The notes beneath the pieces were generated by a model. It made no database searches. It was not told the DNA's origin and saw only the letters and a list, made by a program, of their open reading frames with translations. The translations under genes and the position numbers were made by a program. Positions 16,916-29,087 of a stretch of DNA of 64,000 bases are shown piece after piece. How positions within the stretch are numbered: position 1 is the first letter of the stretch; the number at the start of each line of letters is the position of its first letter. Source of the DNA: Paenibacillus sp. RC334 (lineage in GTDB: Bacteria; Bacillota; Bacilli; Paenibacillales; Paenibacillaceae); contig NZ_CP125370.1 in assembly GCF_030034735.1 (NCBI RefSeq), positions 1,240,001-1,304,000 of the forward strand, given 5' to 3'.

Positions 16916-17577
16916 GCGTTTCCACCCACCTTTACAATTGCGTCGACAAATATTCCGGGAACGTTGACATGATTGGGGTCAATTTCTCCCGCCTTTACGT
17001 ATTCGTCTGTCTGAGCAACTACATACTCTGCCGCTGTAGCCATAACCAAATTGAAGTTGCGTGAAGAGCCGTTAATGACAAGATTCCCCTCTTCATCAGC
17101 CTTATGGGCTCTGATTAGCGCCACATCCGCTTTGAGCGGCAGTTCAAGCAAATATTCCCTTTCATCAATTTCTATTTTCTTTTTTCCTTCCTCTACCATG
17201 GTGCCTACACCTACAGGTGTTAAAACACCGCCCAAACCGGCTCCCCCTGCGCGTATTTTTTCAGCGAGCGTGCCTTGCGGGAAGAGCTGAACCTCTGCTT
17301 CTTTCGTCATAAGGAGCCTGCCCGTTTCCGGATTGGAGCCGATATAGGATGCAAAAATCCGCTTTACTCTGCCGCTTTTTACAAGGTTATAGATAGATAA
17401 TTCCGGTGTGCCTGTGTCATTGGAAATAATCGTGAGATTGCCGGCGGAATTTGTGTCGACAAGCGCACGCACCAGATCCTCCGGAAAGCCTCCTGCCAGA
17501 AAACCTCCGACCATCACCGTGTCTCCGTCTTTGACCTTCTTAACTGCTTCTTCAGCGGAGATTACTTTGTTATTCAT
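16912..17577 (-). CDS. ctfA: 3-oxoacid/acetoacetate CoA-transferase subunit A
   Basis: A 221-residue CoA-transferase alpha subunit. The Gly-rich N-terminal segment VMVGGFLAGGFPEDL matches the family CoA-binding motif, and PVGVGTMVEEGK is also characteristic. It sits between adc and ctfB in a same-strand operon thl, adc, ctfA, ctfB, with 41 bases to adc and an overlap with ctfB. Confidence 0.88.
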   Translation of the reverse strand: MNNKVISAEEAVKKVKDGDTVMVGGFLAGGFPEDLVRALVDTNSAGNLTIISNDTGTPELSIYNLVKSGRVKRIFASYIGSNPETGRLLMTKEAEVQLFPQGTLAEKIRAGGAGLGGVLTPVGVGTMVEEGKKKIEIDEREYLLELPLKADVALIRAHKADEEGNLVINGSSRNFNLVMATAAEYVVAQTDEYVKAGEIDPNHVNVPGIFVDAIVKVGGNA

Positions 17578-17618
17578 GGTTCCGTCTCCTTATATATATA
17601 TTTTTAGGAAAGCAAACT

Positions 17619-18359
17619 TTATTGGAGATAATCGTAGAGGACTCTTCCATATGGAAGCGTTAAATCGGCAATAAAATGTTTTCCGCCAATATAAGCTTGA
17701 ACCGGCAAATCTGCCACAGGAGCATTGACATGGGGAATCAGGCTTAATCTGGCAGGCCCTGACCAGGCGCCTTTTACAGTGATGGCTTCGAGATTATACG
17801 CTACTAACTGAGCAATTTTGGGGGTACCGTCAACATCAGGAATTAATTTTAAATTAACTTGTGTTTTTGCGATGGCTTTAGCCGTTTCCTGTTCATCAAG
17901 AATGTTATATTTGAAAGGCATGGTTCCCGTGGCCACCAGGACGTGATTATAATGCAATGTACCTGTAAGCGTCTCCGTATCCTCAACGATCAGATGAGGC
18001 TTCGCCCATTTTTTCGGAAATCCCCAGATTTCACGTCCCCCAAGAATAGCAGGCGCGTTATCCAAATACATTTGGGCAACAAAATTACAGGGTTCTCCTT
18101 GAAAAGTACACGGAATGACAATACCGCTTTCCTCATAGCTTCCTAAACCGGATGAATCGGGCATCTTGATCCATTCATAGGAAACAGTATTGCTTCCATC
18201 CGGCTGAAGAGGTTCCGGGACCGCTTGTCTAATCGCAGCGGGGTCGGATTCATAGGTAATGATAAAAAATTCCCGGTTGATGAAGCGGCATGGCGGGCGC
18301 CCATAACTGCCGCTGGCCGCAGGCATGGATTGGAGTGAAAGTACATCTTTTTGATTCAT
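17619..18359 (-). CDS. adc: Acetoacetate decarboxylase
   Basis: A 246-residue protein. The motif GREIWGFPKKWAKP places the Schiff-base lysine pair at residues 116-117, as in the PKK of clostridial Adc (Lys115 active, Lys116 lowering its pKa). It turns acetoacetate into acetone and CO2. Length is normal for the family. It is the second gene of the operon and gives the operon its acetone-forming meaning. Confidence 0.9.
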   Translation of the reverse strand: MNQKDVLSLQSMPAASGSYGRPPCRFINREFFIITYESDPAAIRQAVPEPLQPDGSNTVSYEWIKMPDSSGLGSYEESGIVIPCTFQGEPCNFVAQMYLDNAPAILGGREIWGFPKKWAKPHLIVEDTETLTGTLHYNHVLVATGTMPFKYNILDEQETAKAIAKTQVNLKLIPDVDGTPKIAQLVAYNLEAITVKGAWSGPARLSLIPHVNAPVADLPVQAYIGGKHFIADLTLPYGRVLYDYLQ

Positions 18360-18416
18360 AGCGATCTCCCTTCCTTTTAAGAGGTAGTTCCAAAAGTCAT
18401 CTTTTGAACACGCATT

Positions 18417-19601
18417 TTAAATGAGTGCATTTTCAACCAGCATCGCTATTCCCATTCCCGTTCCGATGCATAACGAGGCTATGCCGTAACGTGAAGATCT
18501 TCGCACCATTTCATGAACCAACGTAACCAATATCCTGGCACCGCTTGCACCGACAGGATGCCCGATCGCGATCGCGCCGCCATTGACATTCACCTTCTCC
18601 GGACTGACCCCAAGCTCTTTCAATACCGCTAATGCTTGTGCGGCGAACGCTTCATTAATTTCAAAAAGATCAATGGCATCGATGGATATTCCCTGTTTTT
18701 TAAGAAGTGACGAAATGGCTTTTACCGGTCCCATTCCCATATATGCAGGGTCAACGCCAACAAGTGAATAACCCTTGATATATGCCAACGGCTTCAACGC
18801 ATGTTCCTTACATTTGTCTTCCGACACTACAAGCATAGCTGCCGCGCCATCATTGATCCCCGAAGAATTTCCGGCGGTAACCGTTCCGTTCTCCTTAAAC
18901 GCAGTTTTTAAATGAGCAAGTTTTTCTTTCGTTGTATTTCCTCTTATGTGTTCGTCCTCCGTGAAATAAATAGTTTCTTTTTTGTTTTTGATCATGACCG
19001 GAACAATCTGCTCTTCAAAAACCTTTTTGTTTTTTGCTTCTAAAGCCTTTATCTGGCTTTCATAGGAAAACTCATCCTGCTCAAGTCTTGAAATTCCATA
19101 TTTCTCGGCAACATTTTCTGCGGTAATTCCCATATGGTAATTATTGATCGGGCACGTAAGTCCGTCGGCCACCAGGGAGTCTACCAATTCACCGTTGCCA
19201 AGCTTGTAGCCGTTTCTTGCATTCCTTAGCAGATAAGGGGCGTTTGACATGCTCTCCATACCTCCGGCCAAGACGATGTTGCTTTGTTCGGCCAATATTG
19301 AATCGTAGGCTAAAGCAACGGCATGAAGTCCTGAACCGCAAACCGTGTTTATCGTTGATTCGGGTACATCAATGGGGATATCGGCTTTCAGTGCCGCCTG
19401 TCTGGCAGGATTTTGGCCATTGCCCGCCTGAAGAACATTTCCCAAATAAATTTGATCAATCAAAGCAGGCTCTAATTTACTTTGCTGAAGGCATGCTGTC
19501 ATCACAATTGCTCCCAGTTCAGGAGCGCTTAGGGGCGCAAGGGTTTTGTTAAAAGAGCCGACCGCTGTTCTTAACGGGCTTACTAAAGCTACTTTTTTCA
19601 T
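18417..19601 (-). CDS. thlA: Acetyl-CoA C-acetyltransferase (thiolase)
   Basis: A 394-residue thiolase: nucleophile Cys88 in NTVCGSGLHAV, GGAIAIGHPVGASGARI with the active His, and CIGTGMG with the second Cys near the C-terminus. It condenses two acetyl-CoA into acetoacetyl-CoA, the substrate of the CoA-transferase. It is the first gene of the thl-adc-ctfA-ctfB operon. Confidence 0.92.
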   Translation of the reverse strand: MKKVALVSPLRTAVGSFNKTLAPLSAPELGAIVMTACLQQSKLEPALIDQIYLGNVLQAGNGQNPARQAALKADIPIDVPESTINTVCGSGLHAVALAYDSILAEQSNIVLAGGMESMSNAPYLLRNARNGYKLGNGELVDSLVADGLTCPINNYHMGITAENVAEKYGISRLEQDEFSYESQIKALEAKNKKVFEEQIVPVMIKNKKETIYFTEDEHIRGNTTKEKLAHLKTAFKENGTVTAGNSSGINDGAAAMLVVSEDKCKEHALKPLAYIKGYSLVGVDPAYMGMGPVKAISSLLKKQGISIDAIDLFEINEAFAAQALAVLKELGVSPEKVNVNGGAIAIGHPVGASGARILVTLVHEMVRRSSRYGIASLCIGTGMGIAMLVENALI

Positions 19602-20122
19602 AAAAATTCACATTCCTTTCGCTGTGTTCAAGACACAATACATCCATGACTGCAATTCCATTCGTAATTTTCGCTCTTACCTTACGAAGTACAGCGACTG
19701 CAAGATACGTTTGCATGCGGGCATATCATGGTGCCTAAGACGGTGGGTGTGACGGTGCGATCGCCTTCTTTCGTTGGAAATTAAAACCATTTTCATCATA
19801 GTCCCAATGCAGAATTTGCTCAATGTTCAAATATTTACATATATTTGTATACAGATGTTTATAAAGCCATATACTCCAAAATAAATAGGCCATTCTAATG
19901 TTTTCTGTTAATTTCTCGATTTTTCTGAAAATAATGATCACAAATTGGATTTTCTGTTAAAAATGAAATTTCTAATCAATACGTGAAAAAGACGAGGCCA
20001 ATCGTTGAGTTTGCACACCTTCCTCATTAATCACGCCCTTCCTTTTCTTCGCAAATAGAACCTAACTCATCGCTGGGAAATAAAAAAAAGCCCTTCAGAA
20101 TTTTCTGAAGACGGCTTTGCCT
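19602..20122. other. Intergenic region upstream of the acetone operon
   Basis: About 520 bases without a convincing gene. A 68-codon minus-strand ORF at 19735-19941 has no ribosome binding site and an atypical composition. The region should hold the operon promoter, but I could not pick one with confidence. Confidence 0.5.
20082..20117 (-). terminator. Terminator, minus strand
   Basis: On the minus strand, AAAGCCGTCTTCAG folds on CTGAAGGGCTTT with loop AAAA and is followed by a run of Ts (eight As at 20082-20089 on the plus strand). It ends transcription of the small remnant at 20123-20239. Confidence 0.7.
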
Positions 20123-20239
20123 TTAAATATTCATGATCTTCGTCATAATTGTGCCAGCTTGCTTCTTGTTAACGGTGTCACCCCAATTACACAAAAAGCT
20201 CCTGAATCTCCACAGAAGGAAATTCAAGAGCACTTTCAT
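20123..20239 (-). pseudogene. Small ORF, probable C-terminal gene remnant
   Basis: A 38-codon minus-strand ORF ending CNWGDTVNKKQAGTIMTK and five more residues, immediately before a good terminator. It has no ribosome binding site upstream, so it looks like the 3' end of a decayed gene and not a complete gene. The family is not recognised. Confidence 0.3.
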
Positions 20240-20346
20240 TGCTAAGTTGATGCAGCCTGAATAGGCGCCCGAAAAGGCCTTTTTATATTGTTTAATTCAG
20301 GAAACAGGGTGTATAGTATGATTAATCTTTGAGGGAGGTGAGCCAT

Positions 20347-20934
20347 ATGGACTTTAACATATGCTTGTTCAATGATTTTGAAACACTGGATGTATTCGGA
20401 CCCGTTGAGATTTTTGGCCGCCTGCCAGAAGAGTATGACTTAAAATATTTCTCTATGAACGGGGGAATTATTGAGAGTCGGCAAAAAACCAAGATTGTTA
20501 CAGAACCTATTGCACAAGCAAAGCCCGATGGTATATTCATGATCCCAGGCGGACAGGGGACAAGAAGTTTAATCCATGACGATCAATTTATGAAACAGGT
20601 CAAAGAGATTGCGGAACAGTCCTGTTTTTGTATAACTGTCTGTACAGGTTCTGCGCTGCTTGCCAAAACAGGCTTGTTAAAAAACAGGCGCGCCACATCC
20701 AATAAATTAGCCTTTGATTGGGTGAAATCCATCGACACGGAGGTTGACTGGATTCCAAAGGCAAGATGGGTAGTAGATGGAAAGTTCTATACTTCATCGG
20801 GTGTATCCGCTGGAATAGATATGTCCTTAGGCTTTGTTTCCGACCACTTTGGTCTTGAAAAAGCTCAACAGGTTGCCAATCAAATTGAATACATTTGGAA
20901 TTCCGACAAACATGATGATCCTTTTGCGAGATAA
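20347..20934 (+). CDS. DJ-1/PfpI family protein
   Basis: A 195-residue protein starting MDFNICLFNDFETLDVFGPV, with GAGGGAGGTG upstream of the ATG at 20347. The nucleophile elbow ITVCTGSALLAKTGLL carries Cys99, and Glu21 in GPVEIF is the partner acid. This is the class I glutamine-amidotransferase-like fold of DJ-1, PfpI and isonitrile hydratases. The substrate is unknown. It is followed 28 bases later by an alpha/beta hydrolase gene. Confidence 0.82.
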   Translation: MDFNICLFNDFETLDVFGPVEIFGRLPEEYDLKYFSMNGGIIESRQKTKIVTEPIAQAKPDGIFMIPGGQGTRSLIHDDQFMKQVKEIAEQSCFCITVCTGSALLAKTGLLKNRRATSNKLAFDWVKSIDTEVDWIPKARWVVDGKFYTSSGVSAGIDMSLGFVSDHFGLEKAQQVANQIEYIWNSDKHDDPFAR

Positions 20935-20962
20935 GTATATTGTAAAAGGATAAGGAGGTTCG

Positions 20963-21664
20963 ATGATGACGTCCTTCGTGCTAGTTCATGGCGCATGGCA
21001 TGGTGGATGGTGCTGGGAGCGTGTGGTTCCGCTGCTCGAAGCAGAAGGCCATTTCGTCACAACGCCGACGCTGACCGGGCTTGCCGAACGGGCACCCGCG
21101 CTCTCGCGAGACGTGAATCTGACGACGCATATCAACGACATTGTGGATCATATTCGGGCTGCGAATCTCGATGATGTCACCTTGGTCGGTCACAGCTACG
21201 GCGGGTTTCCTGCGAGTGCCGCAGCCCTCCAACTGTCCGATGTCGTCTCACATCTTGTGCTACTCGATGCTTTTCTGCCGGGCGATGGTGAGATGCTGCT
21301 GGACCATGCTCCGATACTAATTGAAGACTATGGCGCACAGGCAGCCGCAGATGAAAGCTGGAACATTCCTCCACTTCCAGCAGCTCTGTTCGGGGTCGGA
21401 GAGCCGGATCAGCCATGGGTTGACGCTCAGTTGACGCCGCAACCAGTGAATACATATTTCGAGCGAATGCGTTTTGAAAGCCCGTTCGATATTCAACGAA
21501 AATCCTATATACGTTGCACTCAGGCACCTGGAGATCTGCTTGAGCGATCACTGTCGCGCGTGCGGAGGGACTCAGGCTGGCGCTATATCGAGATAGACGC
21601 GGCCCATGACGTCATGATTAGCAATCCAGAGTTGCTTGCGCATGTGTTGCTCAAGCAACTCTGA
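20963..21664 (+). CDS. Alpha/beta hydrolase
   Basis: A 233-residue hydrolase: oxyanion-hole motif HGAWHGGWCWE at residues 9-19, nucleophile Ser78 in GHSYGG, and a C-terminal His in DAAHDVMISNP. The pattern is that of the esterase group with plant methylesterases and EstP-type carboxylesterases. AAGGAGG precedes ATGATG. Its GC-rich codon use differs from the AT-richer PfpI gene before it, hinting at a different origin. Confidence 0.82.
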   Translation: MMTSFVLVHGAWHGGWCWERVVPLLEAEGHFVTTPTLTGLAERAPALSRDVNLTTHINDIVDHIRAANLDDVTLVGHSYGGFPASAAALQLSDVVSHLVLLDAFLPGDGEMLLDHAPILIEDYGAQAAADESWNIPPLPAALFGVGEPDQPWVDAQLTPQPVNTYFERMRFESPFDIQRKSYIRCTQAPGDLLERSLSRVRRDSGWRYIEIDAAHDVMISNPELLAHVLLKQL

Positions 21665-21724
21665 CCGCTCTGGATGGCGTCTGCGGTACGGGCTATGATA
21701 CGTTGAAAAACGGAATGTAATTGT

Positions 21725-21761
21725 AAATAGCCTTGATCTTAGTGATAAGATGGGGCTATTT
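21725..21761. terminator. Bidirectional terminator between convergent genes
   Basis: AAATAGCC and inner ATCTTA pair with TAAGAT and GGCTATTT around a four-base loop. It lies between the alpha/beta hydrolase and the convergent hypothetical gene. Confidence 0.65.
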
Positions 21762-22135
21762 CATGCTCTTACGAAATTCAATTTGATATCTCCACGATTC
21801 TCTAGCCACAGCAGTTCGTTGAGTAAAAATGTCATGCTATCCATAGTATGTAGTCTTTCAATAGTATCCGATACAACTGTCATAAGATCACACTGAATGT
21901 TTTCTGCAAGTTGTAGTCCACCACTGTCACCGTCGACGAATAAGTGTGTATGTTCAGGATGGTCTATCTTAAGTACATGACGGAGCCACAAGCAACCATG
22001 CTCAATGTGAAAGAAGTAGTGTTCACCGTAAATAATTCCCTCAAATATCTCATACATATGTGATTGATCATAGGGTCCAAATACCATCGCTGCCCGTTCT
22101 AGTGCGAGTGAATTAGTTTCTGGTGCTATAAACAT
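21761..22135 (-). CDS. Hypothetical protein
   Basis: A 124-residue protein from the ATG at 22135, chosen because AGGAGG lies just upstream. It begins MFIAPETNSLALERAAMVFG and holds a His-rich stretch (YFFHIEHGCLWLRHVLKIDH). No membrane segment or known domain is seen. It is divergent from the small XRE regulator at 22288, which may control it. Confidence 0.6.
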   Translation of the reverse strand: MFIAPETNSLALERAAMVFGPYDQSHMYEIFEGIIYGEHYFFHIEHGCLWLRHVLKIDHPEHTHLFVDGDSGGLQLAENIQCDLMTVVSDTIERLHTMDSMTFLLNELLWLENRGDIKLNFVRA

Positions 22136-22287
22136 ATAATTGTGCCTCCTATTGGATAGTTGAAAAATGCTTTGGAACTTTAACATATTGCTAATAACGA
22201 ATGGTTTTGCTACGATGGGTGTACGTGAATATTAGTTAACATTTCAATATATCAACATGTAGTGCTTATTTTTTTGGAGGGATTTCT

Positions 22288-22521
22288 ATGGAACCTTTGA
22301 GTATACGTTGTCGCCTTGGAGAAATGATGAGAGAACGTGGATTACAAAACAAAGATGTAGTGGAGTTAACAGGCGTGAGTCGAAACACAATTACCTCGCT
22401 TGCTGGCAATGCCACCAAACGTATAGATTACGATACACTCGGTGCATTGTGTCGCGGATTAGGTGTTACTCCCGGTGATCTTCTGGAGTACATACCGAAT
22501 GCCAAAGAAAGTACTGAATAA
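22288..22521 (+). CDS. XRE-family (Cro/CI-like) transcriptional regulator
   Basis: A 77-residue HTH protein (LGEMMRERGLQNKDVVELTG, then VSRNTITSLAG and YDTLGALCRGLGVTPGDLLEY), the short HTH_26-type of regulator. A TTGGAGGG ribosome binding site supports the ATG. It has its own terminator and is divergent from the hypothetical gene at 21761-22135. Confidence 0.85.
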   Translation: MEPLSIRCRLGEMMRERGLQNKDVVELTGVSRNTITSLAGNATKRIDYDTLGALCRGLGVTPGDLLEYIPNAKESTE

Positions 22522-22529
22522 TTGACATG

Positions 22530-22554
22530 GACCGTTACTATTAACGGTCTTTTT
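22530..22554 (+). terminator. Terminator of the XRE gene
   Basis: GACCGTTA and its mate TAACGGTC form a perfect stem followed by five Ts. Confidence 0.85.
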
Positions 22555-22596
22555 GCATAATATACTGGGCTGAGTAAACATATAAGGAATGTTTCG

Positions 22597-22850
22597 ATGA
22601 GGAAAATTCTTTTGTTTGTCCCATGATCTCAATATTTGTTCTACTAGCAGCTTGTTCAAATAAGGTAATAACTTATCAAGGAGAAAGTGATAGCTGGCGA
22701 GTTACAAGTACTGCTTAAATCCATGGAGACTCTAGCAGTTATCAATATACCTTGAGCTATAAGGGGAAGATTCCGGCCTTCACGCAGCAGCAGAATGATG
22801 ATTTTAGGGCTGCCATATCGGCCCTTTGTATCGTTGTTCTTTTTCTTTAA
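22597..22850 (+). pseudogene. Decayed small lipoprotein gene
   Basis: The start MRKILLFV at 22597 runs into a stop, but in another frame from 22623 a lipoprotein signal reads MISIFVLLAACSNKVITYQG with lipobox LAAC. A TAA at 22716 then breaks the frame, after which it continues in the same frame (SSYQYTLSYKGKIPAFTQQQ) to 22850. One frameshift and one nonsense codon mark it as a pseudogene. A weak GGGC/GCCC hairpin lies near its end. Confidence 0.6.
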
Positions 22851-23047
22851 CGATCAATGACTCCGACGGGAGGTAATTATGGACAAGGCCGCTATGAAAT
22901 CGCAGTCCATTGAATTTATTGTGCTCAGAATAAGAATTGAAGGCCCCCCTTTACTTTTTCAAAATCAGCATGTATTATAGTTTCAGGCAAGATGAAATCG
23001 CTTTATTCCGGAATTTAATTGATTTCTTACAACTACAAAATTTAACT

Positions 23048-23138
23048 GGGCGTGTTACTGATAATGCAGGCAAGACCTGGGTAGAGTATTCAATGGTACA
23101 TTTATGTACTGTCGTACTTTATCTGGGTCTTTTTTTTG
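23048..23138 (+). promoter_or_regulatory. LicT/BglG-type antiterminator (RAT) and overlapping terminator of bglP
   Basis: The leader carries a RAT-like element at 23048-23077 (GTTACTGATAATGCAGGCAA) overlapping the left arm of a terminator whose right arm ends TCTGGGTCT followed by eight Ts (to 23138). LicT-family proteins stabilise the RAT so that the terminator cannot form. A LicT-like gene is the last gene of this operon, which gives an autoregulatory loop typical of beta-glucoside operons. Confidence 0.8.
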
Positions 23139-23176
23139 TTAACTTTTCCAGTTAAATGAAAAAGAAGGGGATTATT

Positions 23177-26510
<3,334 letters not shown>

Positions 26511-26522
26511 GAAGAATAAATA

Positions 26523-26558
26523 AGCTCAGGGCCTGCTGTGGCAGGTTCTGAGTTTATA
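26523..26558 (+). terminator. Hairpin between bglA and licT-like gene
   Basis: CTCAG and CCTGC arms pair with GCAGG and CTGAG around TGTG, followed by TTTATAT. It may reduce read-through to the regulator gene. Confidence 0.55.
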
Positions 26559-26582
26559 TGGATACGGGGGTTCTCCACACAT

Positions 26583-27422
26583 ATGAAGATTGTCAAAATT
26601 CTCAATAATAGTATTGTTCTTGCCGAGAAGGAGAACGGGGAAGATATCATTGTTATGGGGAAAGCTATCGGATATAGCAACAAGATCGGTAATTTCATTG
26701 ATCCTTCCAAGATCGAAAAAATCTATGTGCTCGAAGACCAGACCTCCAAAGATCTGATCAAGCTCATGGAAGAAACACCTGCCGAATACCTGGAAATCAC
26801 ACGCCGAATTGTGGAAATGGCGGAGAAAACACTGGGTTCTAAGCTGATTGATTCGGTGTATTTCACGTTAACAGACCACCTTCATCTGGCGGTTATTCGC
26901 TTTAAATCGGGAATCATCCTACAGAACAGGCTGCTGTGGGAGGTGCGGAAATTCTATCCACGGGAATTCGAAATTGGCATTCGGGCACTGAAAGAAATCG
27001 AATCCAGACTGGGTCTCCGATTGCCGGAGGAAGAGGGCGGCAATATTGCTTTTCATATTGTCAACGCGCAAAACCTCGAAGGGCAACTGCAAGACGTTAT
27101 CTTCATGACGAATTTCATCAAAGATGTTCTGAAAATTATCAATCACTATTTCGGGATTGAACTGGATACGGAATCCATAAACTATTCACGTTTTGTGACA
27201 CACTTGCAATTTCTGGCGCAACGGTTACTTGAGGAACGTCCGCTGGACTCCGATAATTTTTTCCTCTACGACAATATAAGTACAACCTTTGCCAAAGAGC
27301 ATCAATGCACGCTTGTCATTAAATCATACATTGAAAAATCGTTCAAATTCATTCTGACCCGAGAAGAGCAAATCTACCTGACGATTCATATTAGCCGGCT
27401 TCTTATGAGTTCAAACGAATGA
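26583..27422 (+). CDS. licT: BglG/LicT-family transcriptional antiterminator
   Basis: A 279-residue protein: RNA-binding CAT domain at residues 1-56 (MKIVKILNNSIVLAEKENGE), then two PRD domains whose conserved histidines are phosphorylated by PTS proteins (DHLHLAVIRF in PRD1, TIHISRLL in PRD2). It binds the RAT in the leader at 23048-23138. The start at 26583 is chosen because the 15 residues before it do not fit the family. A second RAT at 61151 may also be its target. Confidence 0.9.
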   Translation: MKIVKILNNSIVLAEKENGEDIIVMGKAIGYSNKIGNFIDPSKIEKIYVLEDQTSKDLIKLMEETPAEYLEITRRIVEMAEKTLGSKLIDSVYFTLTDHLHLAVIRFKSGIILQNRLLWEVRKFYPREFEIGIRALKEIESRLGLRLPEEEGGNIAFHIVNAQNLEGQLQDVIFMTNFIKDVLKIINHYFGIELDTESINYSRFVTHLQFLAQRLLEERPLDSDNFFLYDNISTTFAKEHQCTLVIKSYIEKSFKFILTREEQIYLTIHISRLLMSSNE

Positions 27423-27425
27423 AGA

Positions 27426-27487
27426 TTCAATTCAAATAGGCAAACGCAAACTCCTAAAGGAGCCTGCGTTTGCCTATTTGAATTGAA
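27426..27487. repeat. Long inverted repeat (29-base arms), likely bidirectional terminator
   Basis: Two 29-base arms, beginning TTCAATTCAAATAGGCAAAC and ending in its complement, pair with only two mismatched positions around loop TAAA. It starts four bases after the licT stop codon. No long T-run follows, so it may be a terminator, a processing site or an RNA-stabilising hairpin. Confidence 0.75.
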
Positions 27488-27541
27488 GATATGCGCCCGG
27501 TATGGCTGAGGCGTGTTCAGCAGTAAAGCTTTCTTGTCTGG

Positions 27542-28750
27542 TTAATTGGTATCAATGAGAGAACCACGAGCTGCTTTGAGCAGCCTGTTCATGATGGCTG
27601 CGCCAAGTCCGGTATCCGGGCAGGTCTCAGCGATAATGTAGGTCGCTCCCACTTCATCGAATCGACGCAGCGCGGCATACAAGAAGCGGGCCCCCTCTTC
27701 CAGTGAGGATAACGAACCCAGAGAAACGACGCAGGAAGCAGCATCCTTGGCATACAAGGATCTGTGTTCTTCAAAAAGAAGTAGTCCTGTAACCTCACCC
27801 CTGTTGTCCGCATTGCGCAGTAGCCCAGCAGCCGCGTCCGCTACGCGCTGCGGCGAAGCACCGCCTACCAGGCCGAGCCATCCGCGCGGTGCATAATGGG
27901 CATATTTCATACCCGGCGCACGCGGTGCCGAATGGTCGTCATTGGCAGCGCCCGGAGCGACTGCTGCTTCTTTGTGAAGTGGGCCCGCCGTATTAGCCTG
28001 CGTAGAGACCGTAATACCAGCTACCGCCTCCAGCTGTTCGCCCGTGATACCGCCTGGACGCAGTATGGTCACTGTCCCGTCAGGCTGCACTTGTACCACT
28101 GTCGACTCCAATCCGACGCCTGTGGCCCCATCGTCCACAACCCCGCTGATGTAACCTGCCAGGTCATCCATCACATGAGAGGCCAATGTGGGGCTTGGCC
28201 GACCGGAGCGGTTAGCGCTGGGCCCCGCTACGGGAATGCGAGCCGCACGCAGCAGCGCCAGTGCAGTGGGATGGTCAGGCATCCGTACAGCGACGGTGTC
28301 AAGTCCGGCGGTCACGCGCTTCGACAGGACATCTGCCCGGACAGGCAGCACCAATGTCAACGGCCCCGGCCAGAAAGCATCCATTAACGCTTCGGCAGTC
28401 TTATTTACACCAGTAACCAGTTCCTCGAGCTGGCTCCGCTCAGCAATGTGCACGATCAGAGGATTGTCAGCCGGTCGACCTTTGGCGGCGAACACGGCTT
28501 CTACTGCGGCGGTGTTGCATGCGTCTGCTCCTAGGCCATAGACCGTTTCAGTAGGGAAGGCCACCGTACCTCCGCTAAGTAATAAAGCTGCCGCTTCGGC
28601 AATAAACCGCTCATCTTGTGCAGAATACTGCCGTACAGTTTCTCCGGCCGCCTTGGGTGGGGTTAGCTGCCAGTATATAGTTTCTTGATTTCCCTGAGTC
28701 TTCCATTGAACAGCAAATTCAGTTGTATCCGCTTTTATCAAGTTCATCAC
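27542..28750 (-). CDS. ywlC: Threonylcarbamoyl-AMP synthase (Sua5/YwlC)
   Basis: A 402-residue Sua5-type protein: a YrdC domain (GGTVAFPTETVYGLGADA, then KGRPADNPLIVH and PSANRSGRPSPT) followed by a C-terminal Sua5 domain (APGMKYAHYAPRG and onward). It makes threonylcarbamoyl-AMP from Thr, bicarbonate and ATP, the first step of t6A37 modification of ANN-decoding tRNAs. TsaE, TsaB and TsaD for the second step are encoded at 32.8-35.7 kb. The length is normal for the Sua5 form. Confidence 0.93.
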   Translation of the reverse strand: MMNLIKADTTEFAVQWKTQGNQETIYWQLTPPKAAGETVRQYSAQDERFIAEAAALLLSGGTVAFPTETVYGLGADACNTAAVEAVFAAKGRPADNPLIVHIAERSQLEELVTGVNKTAEALMDAFWPGPLTLVLPVRADVLSKRVTAGLDTVAVRMPDHPTALALLRAARIPVAGPSANRSGRPSPTLASHVMDDLAGYISGVVDDGATGVGLESTVVQVQPDGTVTILRPGGITGEQLEAVAGITVSTQANTAGPLHKEAAVAPGAANDDHSAPRAPGMKYAHYAPRGWLGLVGGASPQRVADAAAGLLRNADNRGEVTGLLLFEEHRSLYAKDAASCVVSLGSLSSLEEGARFLYAALRRFDEVGATYIIAETCPDTGLGAAIMNRLLKAARGSLIDTN

Positions 28751-28805
28751 AAACTTTCTTCATATTAAATTGCAGTTCCTCAGTTAAGGCCTGATTGGGC
28801 CTTGG

Positions 28806-28965
28806 TCAACAGCTTGCCATTCTGGAAATGAGAACACGTTCGGCCACACGTTCATTTAAGCTGTCATAGTCGGCCTGTGAAGTTCCCGAGGAGACGCAAG
28901 CCACAAGTGTAATCAGAGATAATCATTGCTGCGCCGCCTAACCATTGCTTACTCGGATTGTTCAT
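28806..28965 (-). pseudogene. Frameshifted lipoprotein remnant
   Basis: The minus-strand ATG at 28965 has AAGGAG upstream and reads MNNPSKQWLGGAAMIIS. A +1 shift then gives LITLVACVSSGTSQADYDSL, with lipobox LVAC, ending at 28806. Read as one gene it looks like the start of a lipoprotein broken by a frameshift and truncated. Confidence 0.5.
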
Positions 28966-29087
28966 GGGTACAAAATCTCCTTATCCGTATATAAATAAAA
29001 AAATATCGTCTTATATTTTACCATAGCAGATGTCCGCTGTAACTGAGACTATGGCTCTGGTCGTAATTAAAGTAAGGTGAAAGAGAA

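Noticed and set aside
19735..19941. 68-codon minus-strand ORF upstream of the thiolase gene
   Set aside because: No ribosome binding site and no recognisable pattern; its AT-rich aromatic composition is expected of non-coding DNA.
22937..23155. 72-codon ORF in the bglP leader
   Set aside because: It spans the RAT and terminator, which explain the sequence; no ribosome binding site.
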